Below are positions 42,190 through 52,155 of a stretch of 64,000 nucleotides of DNA, piece after piece. The notes under the pieces were generated by a model. The model saw only the letters and a program-made list of their open reading frames with translations. It ran no database searches and was not told the origin of the DNA. The stretch lies in the NCBI RefSeq assembly GCF_008806755.1, contig NZ_WAAU01000036.1:1-64000 (forward strand), read 5' to 3'. Position 1 is the stretch's first letter. Each line of letters opens with the position of its first letter. The position numbers were made by a program, and so were the translations under genes. The stretch comes from Tenacibaculum aiptasiae (lineage in GTDB: Bacteria > Bacteroidota > Bacteroidia > Flavobacteriales > Flavobacteriaceae).

Positions 42190-44550
42190 TTAATTAAAGA
42201 TTCTTTTATACCAAGGTAAATCTTCTTCTTCAGGAATACCATAGCCGTATCCATATCCATAACCATAACCATAACCACGTTTTAAATCAACATCATTTAA
42301 AACAATAGCTAAATTAGGTAGTTTTTTATCTCTGTATAAAGTTTGTGGTACAACAAGCATACGCTTGTCTAAATAATTAGCTCTGGTTACATAAATAACC
42401 AAATCAGCATGTTTAGAAATAAGCATTGTATCAGTTACTAAATTTACTGGAGCAGTATCTATAATAACATAGTCATATTTTTCTTCTAATTCCGTAAAAA
42501 TATCTCCAATTTTTTTAGACATTAATAATTCCGCTGGATTAGGAGGAATAGCTCCAGAAGCAATAATATCTAAACTAGGTATTTCATCAATTGAAAATTT
42601 TAAAGAGTCTAAGGTAATACTATTGTTAGTTAAAAAATTGGTAATACCTTTTCTGTCAGGGATTTCAAGATACTCTGTGATTTTAGGAGCTCTCAAATCC
42701 ATTCCAACTAGAATAACTTTTTTCCCAGATAAAGATAAAGAAGCTGCTAGATTTATTGAAGTAAATGATTTTCCTTCTCCACTTGTAGTAGAAGTAACGA
42801 ATATAGTACTACCTTTATTTTCTGTTTTCTCAGGTAGCATAAAATCTAAGTTTGTTCTAATTAGCCTGAAAGCTTCAGCTGTACTTGAACGGGCACTAGA
42901 GTTTATAACAATTTTCTCTCTTGTTATAGAATGAGGTATGTCTCCAAGATATGGTATTGTAGTGTTCTCTTCAATATCTTTTTTTGTATGAACTTTAGTG
43001 TCAAGAAGTTCCCTTAAATAAATGACAATAAAAGGGATTATTAATCCTAATAATAGAGCAGCTAAGTAAATTATCTTTTTCTTAGGGCTTACAGGGATAT
43101 TAGAGCTATAAGCTTTGTCTATAATTTTAGCATTGGGAACAGCATTAGCTGTCAAAGATATAGCCGTTTCTTCTTTTTTCTTCAATAGATAAGAATACAA
43201 ACCTGCTTTAATTTCTTGTTGACGAGCTATGTCTAAAAATTCTCTTTCTTTTGAAGGTATTGATGAAATTTTAGAATTAAATCTCCCTGATTCACGTTGT
43301 AAACTGTTTACCTTTATTTGTAATGATCTAATTGTATTATTCAAACTTCTACTAAGTGAACTTTTTAAATTTGAAATATTGTCTTGGACTTCTATTAGAA
43401 CAATATTTTTTTCTCCAGCGCTTTTTTCTAGGCGCTTTAGTTGAGCTATTAATAAATTATATTCAGCAATAGACTTACCTATATTGGGGTCAGTTAAGCC
43501 TAAATTGGCAGGTAAATAATCATTGTTCGTAAGCTCATTACTTAAAGACTTTACCAAGCTTAGTTCAGTTGTAGCTTCAATTAATTTTTGTCGATTTAAT
43601 GTTTTGGTTTCTAAAGTAAGTTTAGCTTCTGATTCAATATCAGTAATGTTATTTTTACTTTTGAATATTTGAACTTTATTATCAATACCAGCTAATTCAT
43701 TACCGACACTATTTAATCGTTCAATTATAAAGTCATTTGTTTTTTCAGAAACTTTCTTTTTGTCAGCAATAGCATCATTATTATATTGAATAACCAATTC
43801 GTCTAAAATATCTTCAGCTTTTTGCATAACTGCTGATTGTAATGACATCCTTACAACACTAGACTTTTTATTTATTGGAGAGATACGAATGATTTTTTGA
43901 TATGAATCAATAATTTTATTTATTGACCTAATAGCTATTTTTAAGTTTTGATTTACTGATTTTTTTGTAAAATTATTATTTTTTATGATTTTATACTCTC
44001 CTATTTTTTTACTTTTAATAGGTTCATTGAACAAGTTTTCAGAAATAAAGCTACCATCTTCATCTAATAATTTAAATTTATTATCAGACAAAATATGAAT
44101 ATTGATAATAGTATCTAGCTTATGAAATAAAGAATCTTTTGGGACTAAAGTGATTGCTGATGTATTATAAGTTTCAGATTCTTTTATTCTTCCTTTAATT
44201 AAATATTTAATATTTAAATTTAATTTTGTTATGACATCATGAATTAATTTTCTTGATTTAAGAATTTCAATTTCATTGTCAATATTTTTATTAGTACTAC
44301 CAATAATACCAAGATCTCCAAATGCAGCAAGCTCATCTGAAAGGCCTCCTTTTTTGTCATTTTTAATTAAAATAGTTGTTGAAGCATTGTATTTAGGAGT
44401 ACTATATCTTAAATATAAAAAAGCTCCAATGATAGAAAAAAGGATACCTAAGACAAACCACTTCCAATGAATTAAATACTTTTCTAATTCAGCTCTAATA
44501 TTAATCGGATTGCCATGTTGAATTTTCTGAGAATATTGTTCGTTGTTCAT
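42190..44550 (-). CDS. Wzc-type polysaccharide co-polymerase / BY-family tyrosine kinase
   Basis: The 786-residue protein has a Wzz domain with a transmembrane segment near residue 30. A long periplasmic coiled-coil region follows, then a second membrane segment near 500 (IIYLAALLLGLIIPFIVIYL). The cytoplasmic BY-kinase domain has Walker A TSTTSGEGKSFTS, Walker A' VILVGMDLRAP and Walker B YDYVIIDTAPV. The tail contains six Tyr in alternating YG units, the likely autophosphorylation cluster. It sets polymer length and couples to the Wza channel encoded 12 nt upstream in the same operon. Its partner phosphatase lies opposite. Confidence 0.94.
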   Translation of the reverse strand: MNNEQYSQKIQHGNPINIRAELEKYLIHWKWFVLGILFSIIGAFLYLRYSTPKYNASTTILIKNDKKGGLSDELAAFGDLGIIGSTNKNIDNEIEILKSRKLIHDVITKLNLNIKYLIKGRIKESETYNTSAITLVPKDSLFHKLDTIINIHILSDNKFKLLDEDGSFISENLFNEPIKSKKIGEYKIIKNNNFTKKSVNQNLKIAIRSINKIIDSYQKIIRISPINKKSSVVRMSLQSAVMQKAEDILDELVIQYNNDAIADKKKVSEKTNDFIIERLNSVGNELAGIDNKVQIFKSKNNITDIESEAKLTLETKTLNRQKLIEATTELSLVKSLSNELTNNDYLPANLGLTDPNIGKSIAEYNLLIAQLKRLEKSAGEKNIVLIEVQDNISNLKSSLSRSLNNTIRSLQIKVNSLQRESGRFNSKISSIPSKEREFLDIARQQEIKAGLYSYLLKKKEETAISLTANAVPNAKIIDKAYSSNIPVSPKKKIIYLAALLLGLIIPFIVIYLRELLDTKVHTKKDIEENTTIPYLGDIPHSITREKIVINSSARSSTAEAFRLIRTNLDFMLPEKTENKGSTIFVTSTTSGEGKSFTSINLAASLSLSGKKVILVGMDLRAPKITEYLEIPDRKGITNFLTNNSITLDSLKFSIDEIPSLDIIASGAIPPNPAELLMSKKIGDIFTELEEKYDYVIIDTAPVNLVTDTMLISKHADLVIYVTRANYLDKRMLVVPQTLYRDKKLPNLAIVLNDVDLKRGYGYGYGYGYGYGIPEEEDLPWYKRIFN
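42238..42276 (-). repeat. Tandem Gly-Tyr codon repeat in the kinase tail
   Basis: Thirteen codons on the minus strand alternate GGN and TAY, giving G(YG)6. At the DNA level six-base units such as GGTTAT recur in tandem, so copy number could change by slippage without breaking the frame. Confidence 0.85.
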
Positions 44551-44562
44551 GATCGATTATGG

Positions 44563-45330
44563 TTACCTAGTTAAAATAGAAATTAATGAAATAATTACAG
44601 AACCTATAGATATAAATAAACCAGTATTTTGGTTGTAAGAGGCCGATTGTGAAGTTGCTTTGTTAGGTTTTACATATACAACGTCATTTTGTTGTAAAAA
44701 ATAAGCAGGAGATGTAAAAATTTTATTTGAACGTAAATCTAAGTTGTATGTAATGATTTTATTGTTATTTTCTCTTTTTACCTCGATATTCCTTATACCA
44801 GAAATGTTTAAATCACCTGCTAAACCTACTGCTTCAAGTACAGAAATTCTTTCATTTGGAATAATGAATCTCCCAGGATTTTTAACATCACCTAACACTG
44901 TAACTGAAAAATTAGATATTCTTATATTTATGGTCGGATTTTTAACATAATCTGGTGATAATTTTTCTTTTAAGAGAGAGATAGCTTCAGGTCTAGTAAG
45001 ACCAGCTAATTTTATGTTTCCTAAAAGAGGAAATTCAATAAAACCATTATTGTCAATTAAATATGATTGTTGTTGAGGAGTACCTACAACATTATCTGTT
45101 GTTGTTGCAAAGTTAACAATCGGTAAATTAAAAGGTTTTACAGCCTCAATATCTAATGCTGAAATTGTAATTTGCACTAAATCATTTGGTTTAAAAATAG
45201 TTTTATAGGTGTTATTAACTAATGATTGATTTGCTTCATGATTTTGAAAATATACAATTTCCTTCTTCGAAACACATGAAGAAATTGTTAGCGCAACTAA
45301 GACTAACGAAATTTTAATGATTCTTAGCAT
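44563..45330 (-). CDS. Wza-type polysaccharide export lipoprotein
   Basis: The 255-residue lipoprotein has its lipobox at Cys19 (TISSC), the export-domain stretch FKPNDLVQITISAL near residue 46 and LIDNNGFIEFPLLGNIKLAGLT near 95. An SLBB-like part follows with VTVLGDVKNPGRF near 148, and the protein ends in a hydrophobic segment. It forms the outer-membrane or periplasmic channel for capsule or exopolysaccharide. It is upstream of the Wzc-type gene in the same operon, about 14 kb away from the synthesis genes. Confidence 0.92.
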   Translation of the reverse strand: MLRIIKISLVLVALTISSCVSKKEIVYFQNHEANQSLVNNTYKTIFKPNDLVQITISALDIEAVKPFNLPIVNFATTTDNVVGTPQQQSYLIDNNGFIEFPLLGNIKLAGLTRPEAISLLKEKLSPDYVKNPTINIRISNFSVTVLGDVKNPGRFIIPNERISVLEAVGLAGDLNISGIRNIEVKRENNNKIITYNLDLRSNKIFTSPAYFLQQNDVVYVKPNKATSQSASYNQNTGLFISIGSVIISLISILTR

Positions 45331-45345
45331 TTGTTTATTTTTTTG

Positions 45346-45353
45346 CGAAAGTA
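45346..45353 (-). promoter_or_regulatory. Candidate -7 box of the wza-wzc operon
   Basis: On the minus strand TACTTTCG, followed by C, stands 15 nt before the start codon. It is one base off TAnnTTTG and resembles the TAATTTCG variant in the two 27-bp repeats of the polysaccharide locus. Confidence 0.4.
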
Positions 45354-45386
45354 CTAATTTAATTTTTCTTATGTTTTTTAGCCTAT

Positions 45387-45902
45387 TTAAATTTTCTTCA
45401 TCTGCTGCTTCATCATTTGCATTTGCTCTTTTAACATGCCATGCTTGTCAAGTTTTTTAGCTTCGGCCATTAAATTAGTTGCTTCACGTTTTCTACGTTT
45501 GGTCATAGCAATACCAGCTAATTGTAATTTAGCCATTGCTAAATCATGATCCATTGCTAATCCCAATTTTACAGCTTTTCTTAAAAACTTTTCTGCCTGA
45601 GTAATATTTGTTTGAGAAAGCATAATACCATGAAGATAGTTGAAATATCCTTCTTGCTTTTTGATTAAAGCACTTGATGGATTTTTAATATAGCTAAGCC
45701 ATTTCTTAGCTCCTTCAAAATCTTGCTTTCTTAATTTTAGAAAGGCTAATAAAATAAATTCGTTTTTAAAATAAAATAAGATGAATATCCCTGCCAATAG
45801 TAATATAGATATACCATTCATTATGTGGCCTTGAGTAAATTCATATACTGACCAAATAACAGTTAATCCAGCTAAAACTAATTTTATATTTTTATTGAAC
45901 AT
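45387..45902 (-). CDS. Small membrane protein with tetratricopeptide-like tail
   Basis: The 171-residue protein of unknown function has two hydrophobic segments near residues 7-22 and 28-52 (DUF2892-like arrangement). An amphipathic helical region follows, with pairs such as GYFNYLHGIMLSQ and AEKFLRKAVKLGLAMD that resemble TPR helices. The C-terminus is Met-, Gln- and Lys-rich. It has its own -7 box (TACTTTTG). It lies between wza and the cytochrome assembly gene with no functional link visible. Confidence 0.7.
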   Translation of the reverse strand: MFNKNIKLVLAGLTVIWSVYEFTQGHIMNGISILLLAGIFILFYFKNEFILLAFLKLRKQDFEGAKKWLSYIKNPSSALIKKQEGYFNYLHGIMLSQTNITQAEKFLRKAVKLGLAMDHDLAMAKLQLAGIAMTKRRKREATNLMAEAKKLDKHGMLKEQMQMMKQQMKKI

Positions 45903-45925
45903 AATTTCTTTTTTTTAACAACGCG

Positions 45926-45933
45926 CAAAAGTA
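45926..45933 (-). promoter_or_regulatory. -7 box of the small membrane protein gene
   Basis: On the minus strand TACTTTTG, followed by CG, matches TAnnTTTG; the start codon is 23 nt downstream. The -33 region has no TTG. Confidence 0.55.
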
Positions 45934-45955
45934 CGTTATTCTTATTTATTTATAA

Positions 45956-48900
45956 TTATTTTTTGTAAAACTTCTTGTGTTTAAACCATGCAATTAAACC
46001 GATGATAAAGACAAAAGATACAGAATAGTATACTGAATTTGGAGTAATTACTTTATCTCCACTTGCATAAGAATGTAAGCCAGATAGGTAGAAGTTAACT
46101 CCAAAGTATGTCATCATAACAGAAGCAAATGCAATAATTGACCAAAGATTAAATGTATATTTACTACGTAATCCAGGGATTAAACGCATATGTAATACAA
46201 AAGCATATATCATAATTGATATTAAAGCCCAAGTTTCTTTTGGATCCCATCCCCAGTAACGTCCCCAACTTTCATTTGCCCACATTCCACCTAAAAAGTT
46301 ACCAACAGTGAATAAGACTAAACCAACAGTTAAGGCCATTTCGTTTATAGTTGTTAGCTCATTTAGGTGTAACTTCATTTTCTTTTTGTTTTTTTCATTT
46401 GTAAAAATGATTAAGAATAAAGAAAATATACCTAGAATCATACCTAAGGCAAAAGGCCCATAACCAGAAACAATAATAGAAACATGTACATATAGCCACC
46501 ACGAGTTTAATACAGGTACTAAGTTAGCAATTTCAGGATCTAACCAGTTTTGATGAGCAAAAGATAATATGATAGCAGTTAAAAATGTAGTAGCTGCAAT
46601 CGTTAAAGAGGATTTCTTACCTAAAATTAAGCCAAAAAACATAGAGGCTAATCCTACAAAGATTATGGTTTCATAAGCGTTACTCCAAGGAGCATTACCA
46701 CTAATGTACCATCGTGCAGCTAAACCTAATACATGTATAATAAAAAGTATGATTATTATTCCTATAAAAGCTTTGATGGCGTAATTAATCCAGGGTTTAT
46801 TGTTGAATATTTGGAAGAAAACGAATATAATCATTAGTAAACTAACGTATCCGTAGTATTTAGCCAGCTTAACAAAAATATTAGCTTTATTATAAGCAAT
46901 TTCTAATTGTATTTTATCTTGAGTAGGAATTACTTTTGAACCAAATTTTCTCTGGAACTTTTTAATGCCATCTAAAATTTTATTAGTTTCTGTGTAATCT
47001 CCTGTTTTTTTAGAAGCTTGTAATAATTGAAAATATACAGGTAATGATTGACGAACAAATACAGAGTCAGTTCCTCTAAAATTAGCTTGTGAAGTTTCAG
47101 GTTGCGATACCCATTTGTTATTTTCATCATTTGGAATTGGGTATATTCTTAATATACCTCCACCTAAAGCTTGAGATAATAGCCAAACTCTACGCTCTAT
47201 TTTTATAGCGTCTTGCTCTAATTTACTTTGTATTCTTTTTTTCTGAGCTTCAATAACTAAATGACTAATTTTTGAAGTACCATTTTCGTCATAAAAATCA
47301 ATAAAACGAGCGTATTTTGTATCTTTTGGTAAACCAAGAACTTCACGTATTTGCGTATTTCCTTTTTCTAAATAAATAAAAGGAACATTTAACCAAAACA
47401 TAGGTGCTTCAGTTATAGAAACTAAAATTTGACTAGGAGTTAAACCTTTAAAATTATCGGTGTGTGCAACTTTTCGCACTAATTCAGAAGCAAAAGTATG
47501 TGCGGGTTTCATTCTTCCACCTGCATCTTGTATTACTAATTGACTAAATAAATCAGCATGTTTTTTATCAACTATTGATTTTTGTAATATAGAATCAATT
47601 TGAGTTTCTGATAATTCTTTTGGTTTATGCGTGTTGTGTTGAGAAAAAGCTATAGAACTAATTAATAATAGTATAATTGAAAGTGTAGCTTTTTTAGTTC
47701 GTATTTTTTCTAACGATTTTTTTAAATCGTAAAAGCGAGTATTTTTCACAAATAAAGAAGCGATTAAACCAAAAAATAATAGAAAATAACCAATATAAGT
47801 TACAGCTGTACCCCAAGAATCGTGGTTTATAGAAAGGTGAGTTTGTTCAATTTTTTCACCAGCATTTAAGTAACTTGATTGAAATAAACGATATCCTTTA
47901 TAGTGTAAAATATTATTCATAAAAATTCTAAAATCAAAAGTTTCATCTTTATCAAAAACAGTAATTTCACTAGCAAAAGAAGCTGCGTTTTCTGAACCAG
48001 GATATTTTTCTAATTGAAAATCATTTAGTTTTACGCTAAAAGGAGTTACACGCTGTTTAGCGCCATACCAAGCTCTAAAATTCAAATCTCCAATTTTAAA
48101 TTGTTTTTGCCCGTCTACATTAAACTGTCCTCCTGTTAATTCGATACGCTCAGTTTTTCCATCTGTAGTTACATCAAAAATAACCATGTCGTATTTTTTA
48201 TTGTCTTTTTTTCCTCTAACAGTTTTAATGTCTCCTTTAGTAGGGTACTGAGGAACTACAAAAGGTAAACCAGAAACATTGTAAAGTGAACGTAGTTTAA
48301 AATCTTGAATAGTATCTTGTTTTACAAAACCTTTTTGTTGAGTAGCCATTACTTGGTAGTTACCAGCAGATTTTGTAATTATTTTTAAAGAATCATTTCT
48401 TTTAAAAATATTAATGTTAGCATTTCCATCCTTAGCATCAAAGCCAACTAAAATATTATGGATATTTTGAATCTGACCTCGTTTGATATAATGTTCATGT
48501 CTACTTCCACTAGAACTCTCAACAAATTTGATATGTTCTACTCCGTTATCGTCCTCAATAAATTTCTTTTCTACCCAAGGAATGTAATCAATAAGTTTAA
48601 AGTCTATTTGATGGTTTTTACCATCTTTTTTAGGTTGGAAATATTCTGTAAAACTAGCGGAATTACTTCCCCAAGCTGATAATAAAAGTTTATTGTTTGT
48701 TTCTTTTTGAAACTGATTGTCGTCTATAATTACGTTAAGGTAATTGATGTCTGAGAAAAAAGTATTTGTAGTTTCTCCTTCATCAATAATCATTAAACCT
48801 TCATAACTGATATAACGGGTAATTCCAGCTCCAATTAAAATGAATAAGAAAGCTACGTGGAATAATAAAACAGACCACTTTTCTTTTTTATATAATTTGT

Positions 48901-49102
48901 ATCTGAAAATATTTCCAAAGAAATTGATAGTGAAAAAAATCATAATTAATTCAAACCACCAAGTGTTGTAAACTAAAGCTTTTGAGGTTTGAGTACCATA
49001 GTCGTTTTCTATAAAAGTAGCAACTCCCATGGCAATTGAAATAGCAAAAAACAACACGGCCATCAGGCGAGTTGAGTAAAGAATATTAAGAACTTTTTTC
49101 AT
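45956..49102 (-). CDS. ccsBA: Fused CcsB-CcsA (ResB-ResC) cytochrome c synthase
   Basis: The 1048-residue membrane protein joins an N-terminal ResB/CcsB half (TLFF-type first helices and a long periplasmic domain, residues 1 to about 470) with a middle periplasmic region. The C-terminal CcsA half is a multi-helix domain with the tryptophan-rich heme-handling motif WGRYWGWDPKETWAL near residue 940. The protein exports heme and attaches it covalently to CxxCH motifs of c-type cytochromes outside the inner membrane. Such fusions are common in Bacteroidota and Epsilonproteobacteria. A likely client is the di-heme peroxidase at 54847-55959. Confidence 0.93.
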   Translation of the reverse strand: MKKVLNILYSTRLMAVLFFAISIAMGVATFIENDYGTQTSKALVYNTWWFELIMIFFTINFFGNIFRYKLYKKEKWSVLLFHVAFLFILIGAGITRYISYEGLMIIDEGETTNTFFSDINYLNVIIDDNQFQKETNNKLLLSAWGSNSASFTEYFQPKKDGKNHQIDFKLIDYIPWVEKKFIEDDNGVEHIKFVESSSGSRHEHYIKRGQIQNIHNILVGFDAKDGNANINIFKRNDSLKIITKSAGNYQVMATQQKGFVKQDTIQDFKLRSLYNVSGLPFVVPQYPTKGDIKTVRGKKDNKKYDMVIFDVTTDGKTERIELTGGQFNVDGQKQFKIGDLNFRAWYGAKQRVTPFSVKLNDFQLEKYPGSENAASFASEITVFDKDETFDFRIFMNNILHYKGYRLFQSSYLNAGEKIEQTHLSINHDSWGTAVTYIGYFLLFFGLIASLFVKNTRFYDLKKSLEKIRTKKATLSIILLLISSIAFSQHNTHKPKELSETQIDSILQKSIVDKKHADLFSQLVIQDAGGRMKPAHTFASELVRKVAHTDNFKGLTPSQILVSITEAPMFWLNVPFIYLEKGNTQIREVLGLPKDTKYARFIDFYDENGTSKISHLVIEAQKKRIQSKLEQDAIKIERRVWLLSQALGGGILRIYPIPNDENNKWVSQPETSQANFRGTDSVFVRQSLPVYFQLLQASKKTGDYTETNKILDGIKKFQRKFGSKVIPTQDKIQLEIAYNKANIFVKLAKYYGYVSLLMIIFVFFQIFNNKPWINYAIKAFIGIIIILFIIHVLGLAARWYISGNAPWSNAYETIIFVGLASMFFGLILGKKSSLTIAATTFLTAIILSFAHQNWLDPEIANLVPVLNSWWLYVHVSIIVSGYGPFALGMILGIFSLFLIIFTNEKNKKKMKLHLNELTTINEMALTVGLVLFTVGNFLGGMWANESWGRYWGWDPKETWALISIMIYAFVLHMRLIPGLRSKYTFNLWSIIAFASVMMTYFGVNFYLSGLHSYASGDKVITPNSVYYSVSFVFIIGLIAWFKHKKFYKK

Positions 49103-49130
49103 CTGTAAATCTGATAAGTATAAAACTTCG

Positions 49131-49138
49131 CAAATTTA
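49131..49138 (-). promoter_or_regulatory. -7 box of ccsBA
   Basis: On the minus strand TAAATTTG, followed by C, matches TAnnTTTG and is 28 nt before the start codon. No well-spaced TTG is present. Confidence 0.55.
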
Positions 49139-49208
49139 CGGATTAAAGCTGTAATAAAATTATGATTTCAATCATTTTTAAGGGTAGAGAAGTGTTAAAG
49201 TAAATAGA

Positions 49209-50087
49209 TTACTTTCCTATTGTTTCCCCCATTTTAACAAAAGTCTCTATACGGTTTTTTGTGTTTTCTATAATATCTTGATCTATAGCTATTTTTTCTT
49301 TGTTTACTAGAAGAACAATAGTTGAGCCTCCAAAAGCAAAATACCCCATTTCGTCACCCTTTTTTATTGGGGTGTTTGCAGTATAAGTTTCAATAATGCT
49401 TCCTACCATTGTTGCGCCGACTGGTGCTATGACGATGTCTCCTTTTTCTTCTGTTGATAAAATACAATATTCACGTTTATTTTCGCAAAAAACCTTTGTA
49501 AAATTGGAAGCTAAAGCATATGGAGAAACAGAAAAATAATCACCTTTTATTTTTGTCATTTCAGAAGGGACTCCATCAAAAGGAAAATGATATCTGTGGT
49601 AATCATTAGGAGCTAATCTTAAAATAATCAAAGAAGAATCTTTGTGTTTTTCTGCTAATTCTTCGTTGCCTAAAAATTCTTTAAGTGTAAATTTTCTACC
49701 TTTTACAAAGAAGTTGTGGATGTCAGAAATGTTTTCAAAAGCCAACATTTTTCCATCACCAGGAGAGACAAAGCCAGAATTTATGGGTCTGGCATTGGGT
49801 TTTAATTTTCTATAAAAGAAATCATTGAAAGAGGTAAACTCAGAAATAGATTTTTCAGCTTCGTTTATATCAATACCTAACTGTGCTACAAAGCTTTCTA
49901 TTTTTTTTGTAGACTTAGGTTTGCTCATTTTTTTACCATACCAAGATGATAAAAACTTACGTTTAGCTATAGGTAAAATAGCCATTTTACCGAATGGGTT
50001 ATTGTATAATAATTTTAGGAACGCTTCTCCAGGAGGAGTTTCTATAATTGTGTTACCAGATTCTCTATCAATGAATTTTATTTGCAT
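49209..50087 (-). CDS. psd: Phosphatidylserine decarboxylase family protein
   Basis: The 292-residue protein has PSD landmarks: FFYRKLKPNARPI near residue 90, SPGDGKMLAF near 106, YHRYHFPFDG near 165 and the self-cleavage site FGGSTIVLL near 252. The Ser at this site becomes the pyruvoyl cofactor. It makes phosphatidylethanolamine from phosphatidylserine at the membrane. It begins four bases after the mutB stop and so ends the udk-divIC-mutA-mutB-psd row. No pssA is nearby. Confidence 0.92.
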   Translation of the reverse strand: MQIKFIDRESGNTIIETPPGEAFLKLLYNNPFGKMAILPIAKRKFLSSWYGKKMSKPKSTKKIESFVAQLGIDINEAEKSISEFTSFNDFFYRKLKPNARPINSGFVSPGDGKMLAFENISDIHNFFVKGRKFTLKEFLGNEELAEKHKDSSLIILRLAPNDYHRYHFPFDGVPSEMTKIKGDYFSVSPYALASNFTKVFCENKREYCILSTEEKGDIVIAPVGATMVGSIIETYTANTPIKKGDEMGYFAFGGSTIVLLVNKEKIAIDQDIIENTKNRIETFVKMGETIGK

Positions 50088-50091
50088 GGCT

Positions 50092-52155
50092 TTATTCTTC
50101 TATACTGTCAATTAAAATAGTTAACATATCAATAGCTGCTTGTGCTATTTTGGTTCCAGGTCCAAAAACACCTACTGCACCAGCATCAAATAAGAACTGG
50201 TAGTCTTGTGCAGGAATTACTCCTCCAACAATAACCATTATATCTTCACGACCATATTTTTTAAGTTCAGCAATAACTTGTGGTACTAATGTTTTATGGC
50301 CTGCTGCTAATGAGGATATTCCTAAAATATGAACATCGTTTTCAATGGCTTGTTTAGTTGCTTCGATTGGAGTTTGAAAAAGAGGTCCTATATCTACGTC
50401 AAAACCTAAGTCGGCATATCCTGTAGCTACTACTTTTGCCCCACGATCATGTCCATCTTGTCCTAATTTGGCAATCATAATTCGAGGTCGTCTACCTTCT
50501 AATTCAGCAAATTGATCAGCTAGTTCAGTTGCTTTTTTAAATAATTTGTCGTCTTTTATTTCTTTACTGTACACGCCTGATATGGTTTTGTGAACTGCTT
50601 TATGACGTCCGAAAACACTTTCCATTGCATCGGAAATTTCGCCTAAAGTAGCTCGTTTTCTAGCAGCTTTTACAGCTAAATCTAATAAATTGCCTTCGCC
50701 TGTTTTAGCACATTCGGTTAATTCAGTTAAAATCTCATCAACTTCTGTTTGATTTCTTTTAGCTTTTAAATCGTTTAGCCTGTCAACTTGAGATTGTCTT
50801 ACAGCTTCATTATCTACTTCTAAAATATGTAAAGGGTCTTCTTGTTCTAGTTGATATTTATTTACACCAACAATTACATCTTGACCGCTGTCTATTTTTG
50901 CTTGTTTTTTAGCAGCGGCTTCTTCGATACGCATTTTAGGTATACCTTTCTCAATAGCTTTGGTCATTCCACCTAGCTCTTCAACTTCTTTAATTAAGTC
51001 CCAAGCTTTGTTTGCGATTTCTTCAGTTAATTGTTCAACATGATAACTACCAGCCCAAGGGTCAACAGTTTTGGTAATGTTGGTTTCCTGTTGTAAGTAT
51101 ATTTGTGTGTTTCGAGCAATTCTAGCAGAAAAATCTGTAGGAAGTGCTATTGCTTCATCTAAAGCATTGGTGTGTAAACTTTGTGTTCCACCAAAAGCTG
51201 CTGCCATAGCCTCAATAGTTGTTCTTGCTACATTGTTAAAAGGATCCTGTTCTGTTAAAGACCATCCGCTTGTTTGACAATGTGTTCTTAAGGCTAGTGA
51301 TTTTGGATTTTTAGGATTGAACTGTTTTACTAGCTTAGCCCATAGCATTCTACCTGCTCGCATTTTTGCGATTTCCATAAAATGATTCATTCCAATAGCC
51401 CAGAAAAAAGAAAGGCGAGGGGCGAAGGTATCAATATCCATTCCGGCTTCTAATCCTTTTTTGATGTATTCTAATCCGTCAGCTAAAGTGTAGGCCAATT
51501 CAATTTCTGCAGTGGCACCAGCCTCTTGCATGTGGTATCCAGAAATAGATATTGAATTGAATTTTGGCATATTTTCAGAAGTATACTTGAAAATATCTGC
51601 AATAATTTTCATTGATGGAGTAGGTGGGTAGATATAGGTGTTACGCACCATAAATTCTTTTAAGATATCATTTTGAATAGTTCCAGTAAGTAATTTAGGT
51701 TCTACTCCTTGTTCCTCTGCAGCAACAATATAAAAAGCAAGAATAGGTAATACGGCTCCATTCATTGTCATAGAAACCGACATTTTATCTAAAGGTATTT
51801 GATCAAATAAAACCTTCATGTCTTCCACAGAATCTATGGCTACTCCAGCTTTACCTACATCTCCTTGAACGCGTTCGTGATCTGAATCGTAACCTCTGTG
51901 GGTTGCTAAATCAAAGGCAACTGAAAGCCCTTTTTGTCCTGCAGCTAAATTTCTTCTGTAAAAAGCATTACTTTCTTCAGCTGTTGAAAAACCGGCATAT
52001 TGTCTAATAGTCCATGGTCTACGGACATACATTGTTGAATATGGACCACGTAAATTTGGAGCAATCCCTGCAACGAAATTTTCATGAGGGAAGCTTTTGT
52101 TTTCTATATCTTGGCTTTCTGCTAGTTTTATATTTGATATATCTTTTCTACTCAT
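50092..52155 (-). CDS. mutB: Methylmalonyl-CoA mutase large (catalytic) subunit
   Basis: The 687-residue protein has the catalytic TIM-barrel with RRPWTIRQYAGFSTAEESN near residue 45, AHTNALDEAIALPTDFSARIARNTQ in the substrate region and the C-terminal cobalamin domain with DGHDRGAKVVATG. It interconverts methylmalonyl-CoA and succinyl-CoA, linking propionyl-CoA to the TCA cycle. The start overlaps the end of the small-subunit gene by eight bases. The small subunit lacks the cobalamin motif, so this chain carries the active site. Confidence 0.96.
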   Translation of the reverse strand: MSRKDISNIKLAESQDIENKSFPHENFVAGIAPNLRGPYSTMYVRRPWTIRQYAGFSTAEESNAFYRRNLAAGQKGLSVAFDLATHRGYDSDHERVQGDVGKAGVAIDSVEDMKVLFDQIPLDKMSVSMTMNGAVLPILAFYIVAAEEQGVEPKLLTGTIQNDILKEFMVRNTYIYPPTPSMKIIADIFKYTSENMPKFNSISISGYHMQEAGATAEIELAYTLADGLEYIKKGLEAGMDIDTFAPRLSFFWAIGMNHFMEIAKMRAGRMLWAKLVKQFNPKNPKSLALRTHCQTSGWSLTEQDPFNNVARTTIEAMAAAFGGTQSLHTNALDEAIALPTDFSARIARNTQIYLQQETNITKTVDPWAGSYHVEQLTEEIANKAWDLIKEVEELGGMTKAIEKGIPKMRIEEAAAKKQAKIDSGQDVIVGVNKYQLEQEDPLHILEVDNEAVRQSQVDRLNDLKAKRNQTEVDEILTELTECAKTGEGNLLDLAVKAARKRATLGEISDAMESVFGRHKAVHKTISGVYSKEIKDDKLFKKATELADQFAELEGRRPRIMIAKLGQDGHDRGAKVVATGYADLGFDVDIGPLFQTPIEATKQAIENDVHILGISSLAAGHKTLVPQVIAELKKYGREDIMVIVGGVIPAQDYQFLFDAGAVGVFGPGTKIAQAAIDMLTILIDSIEE

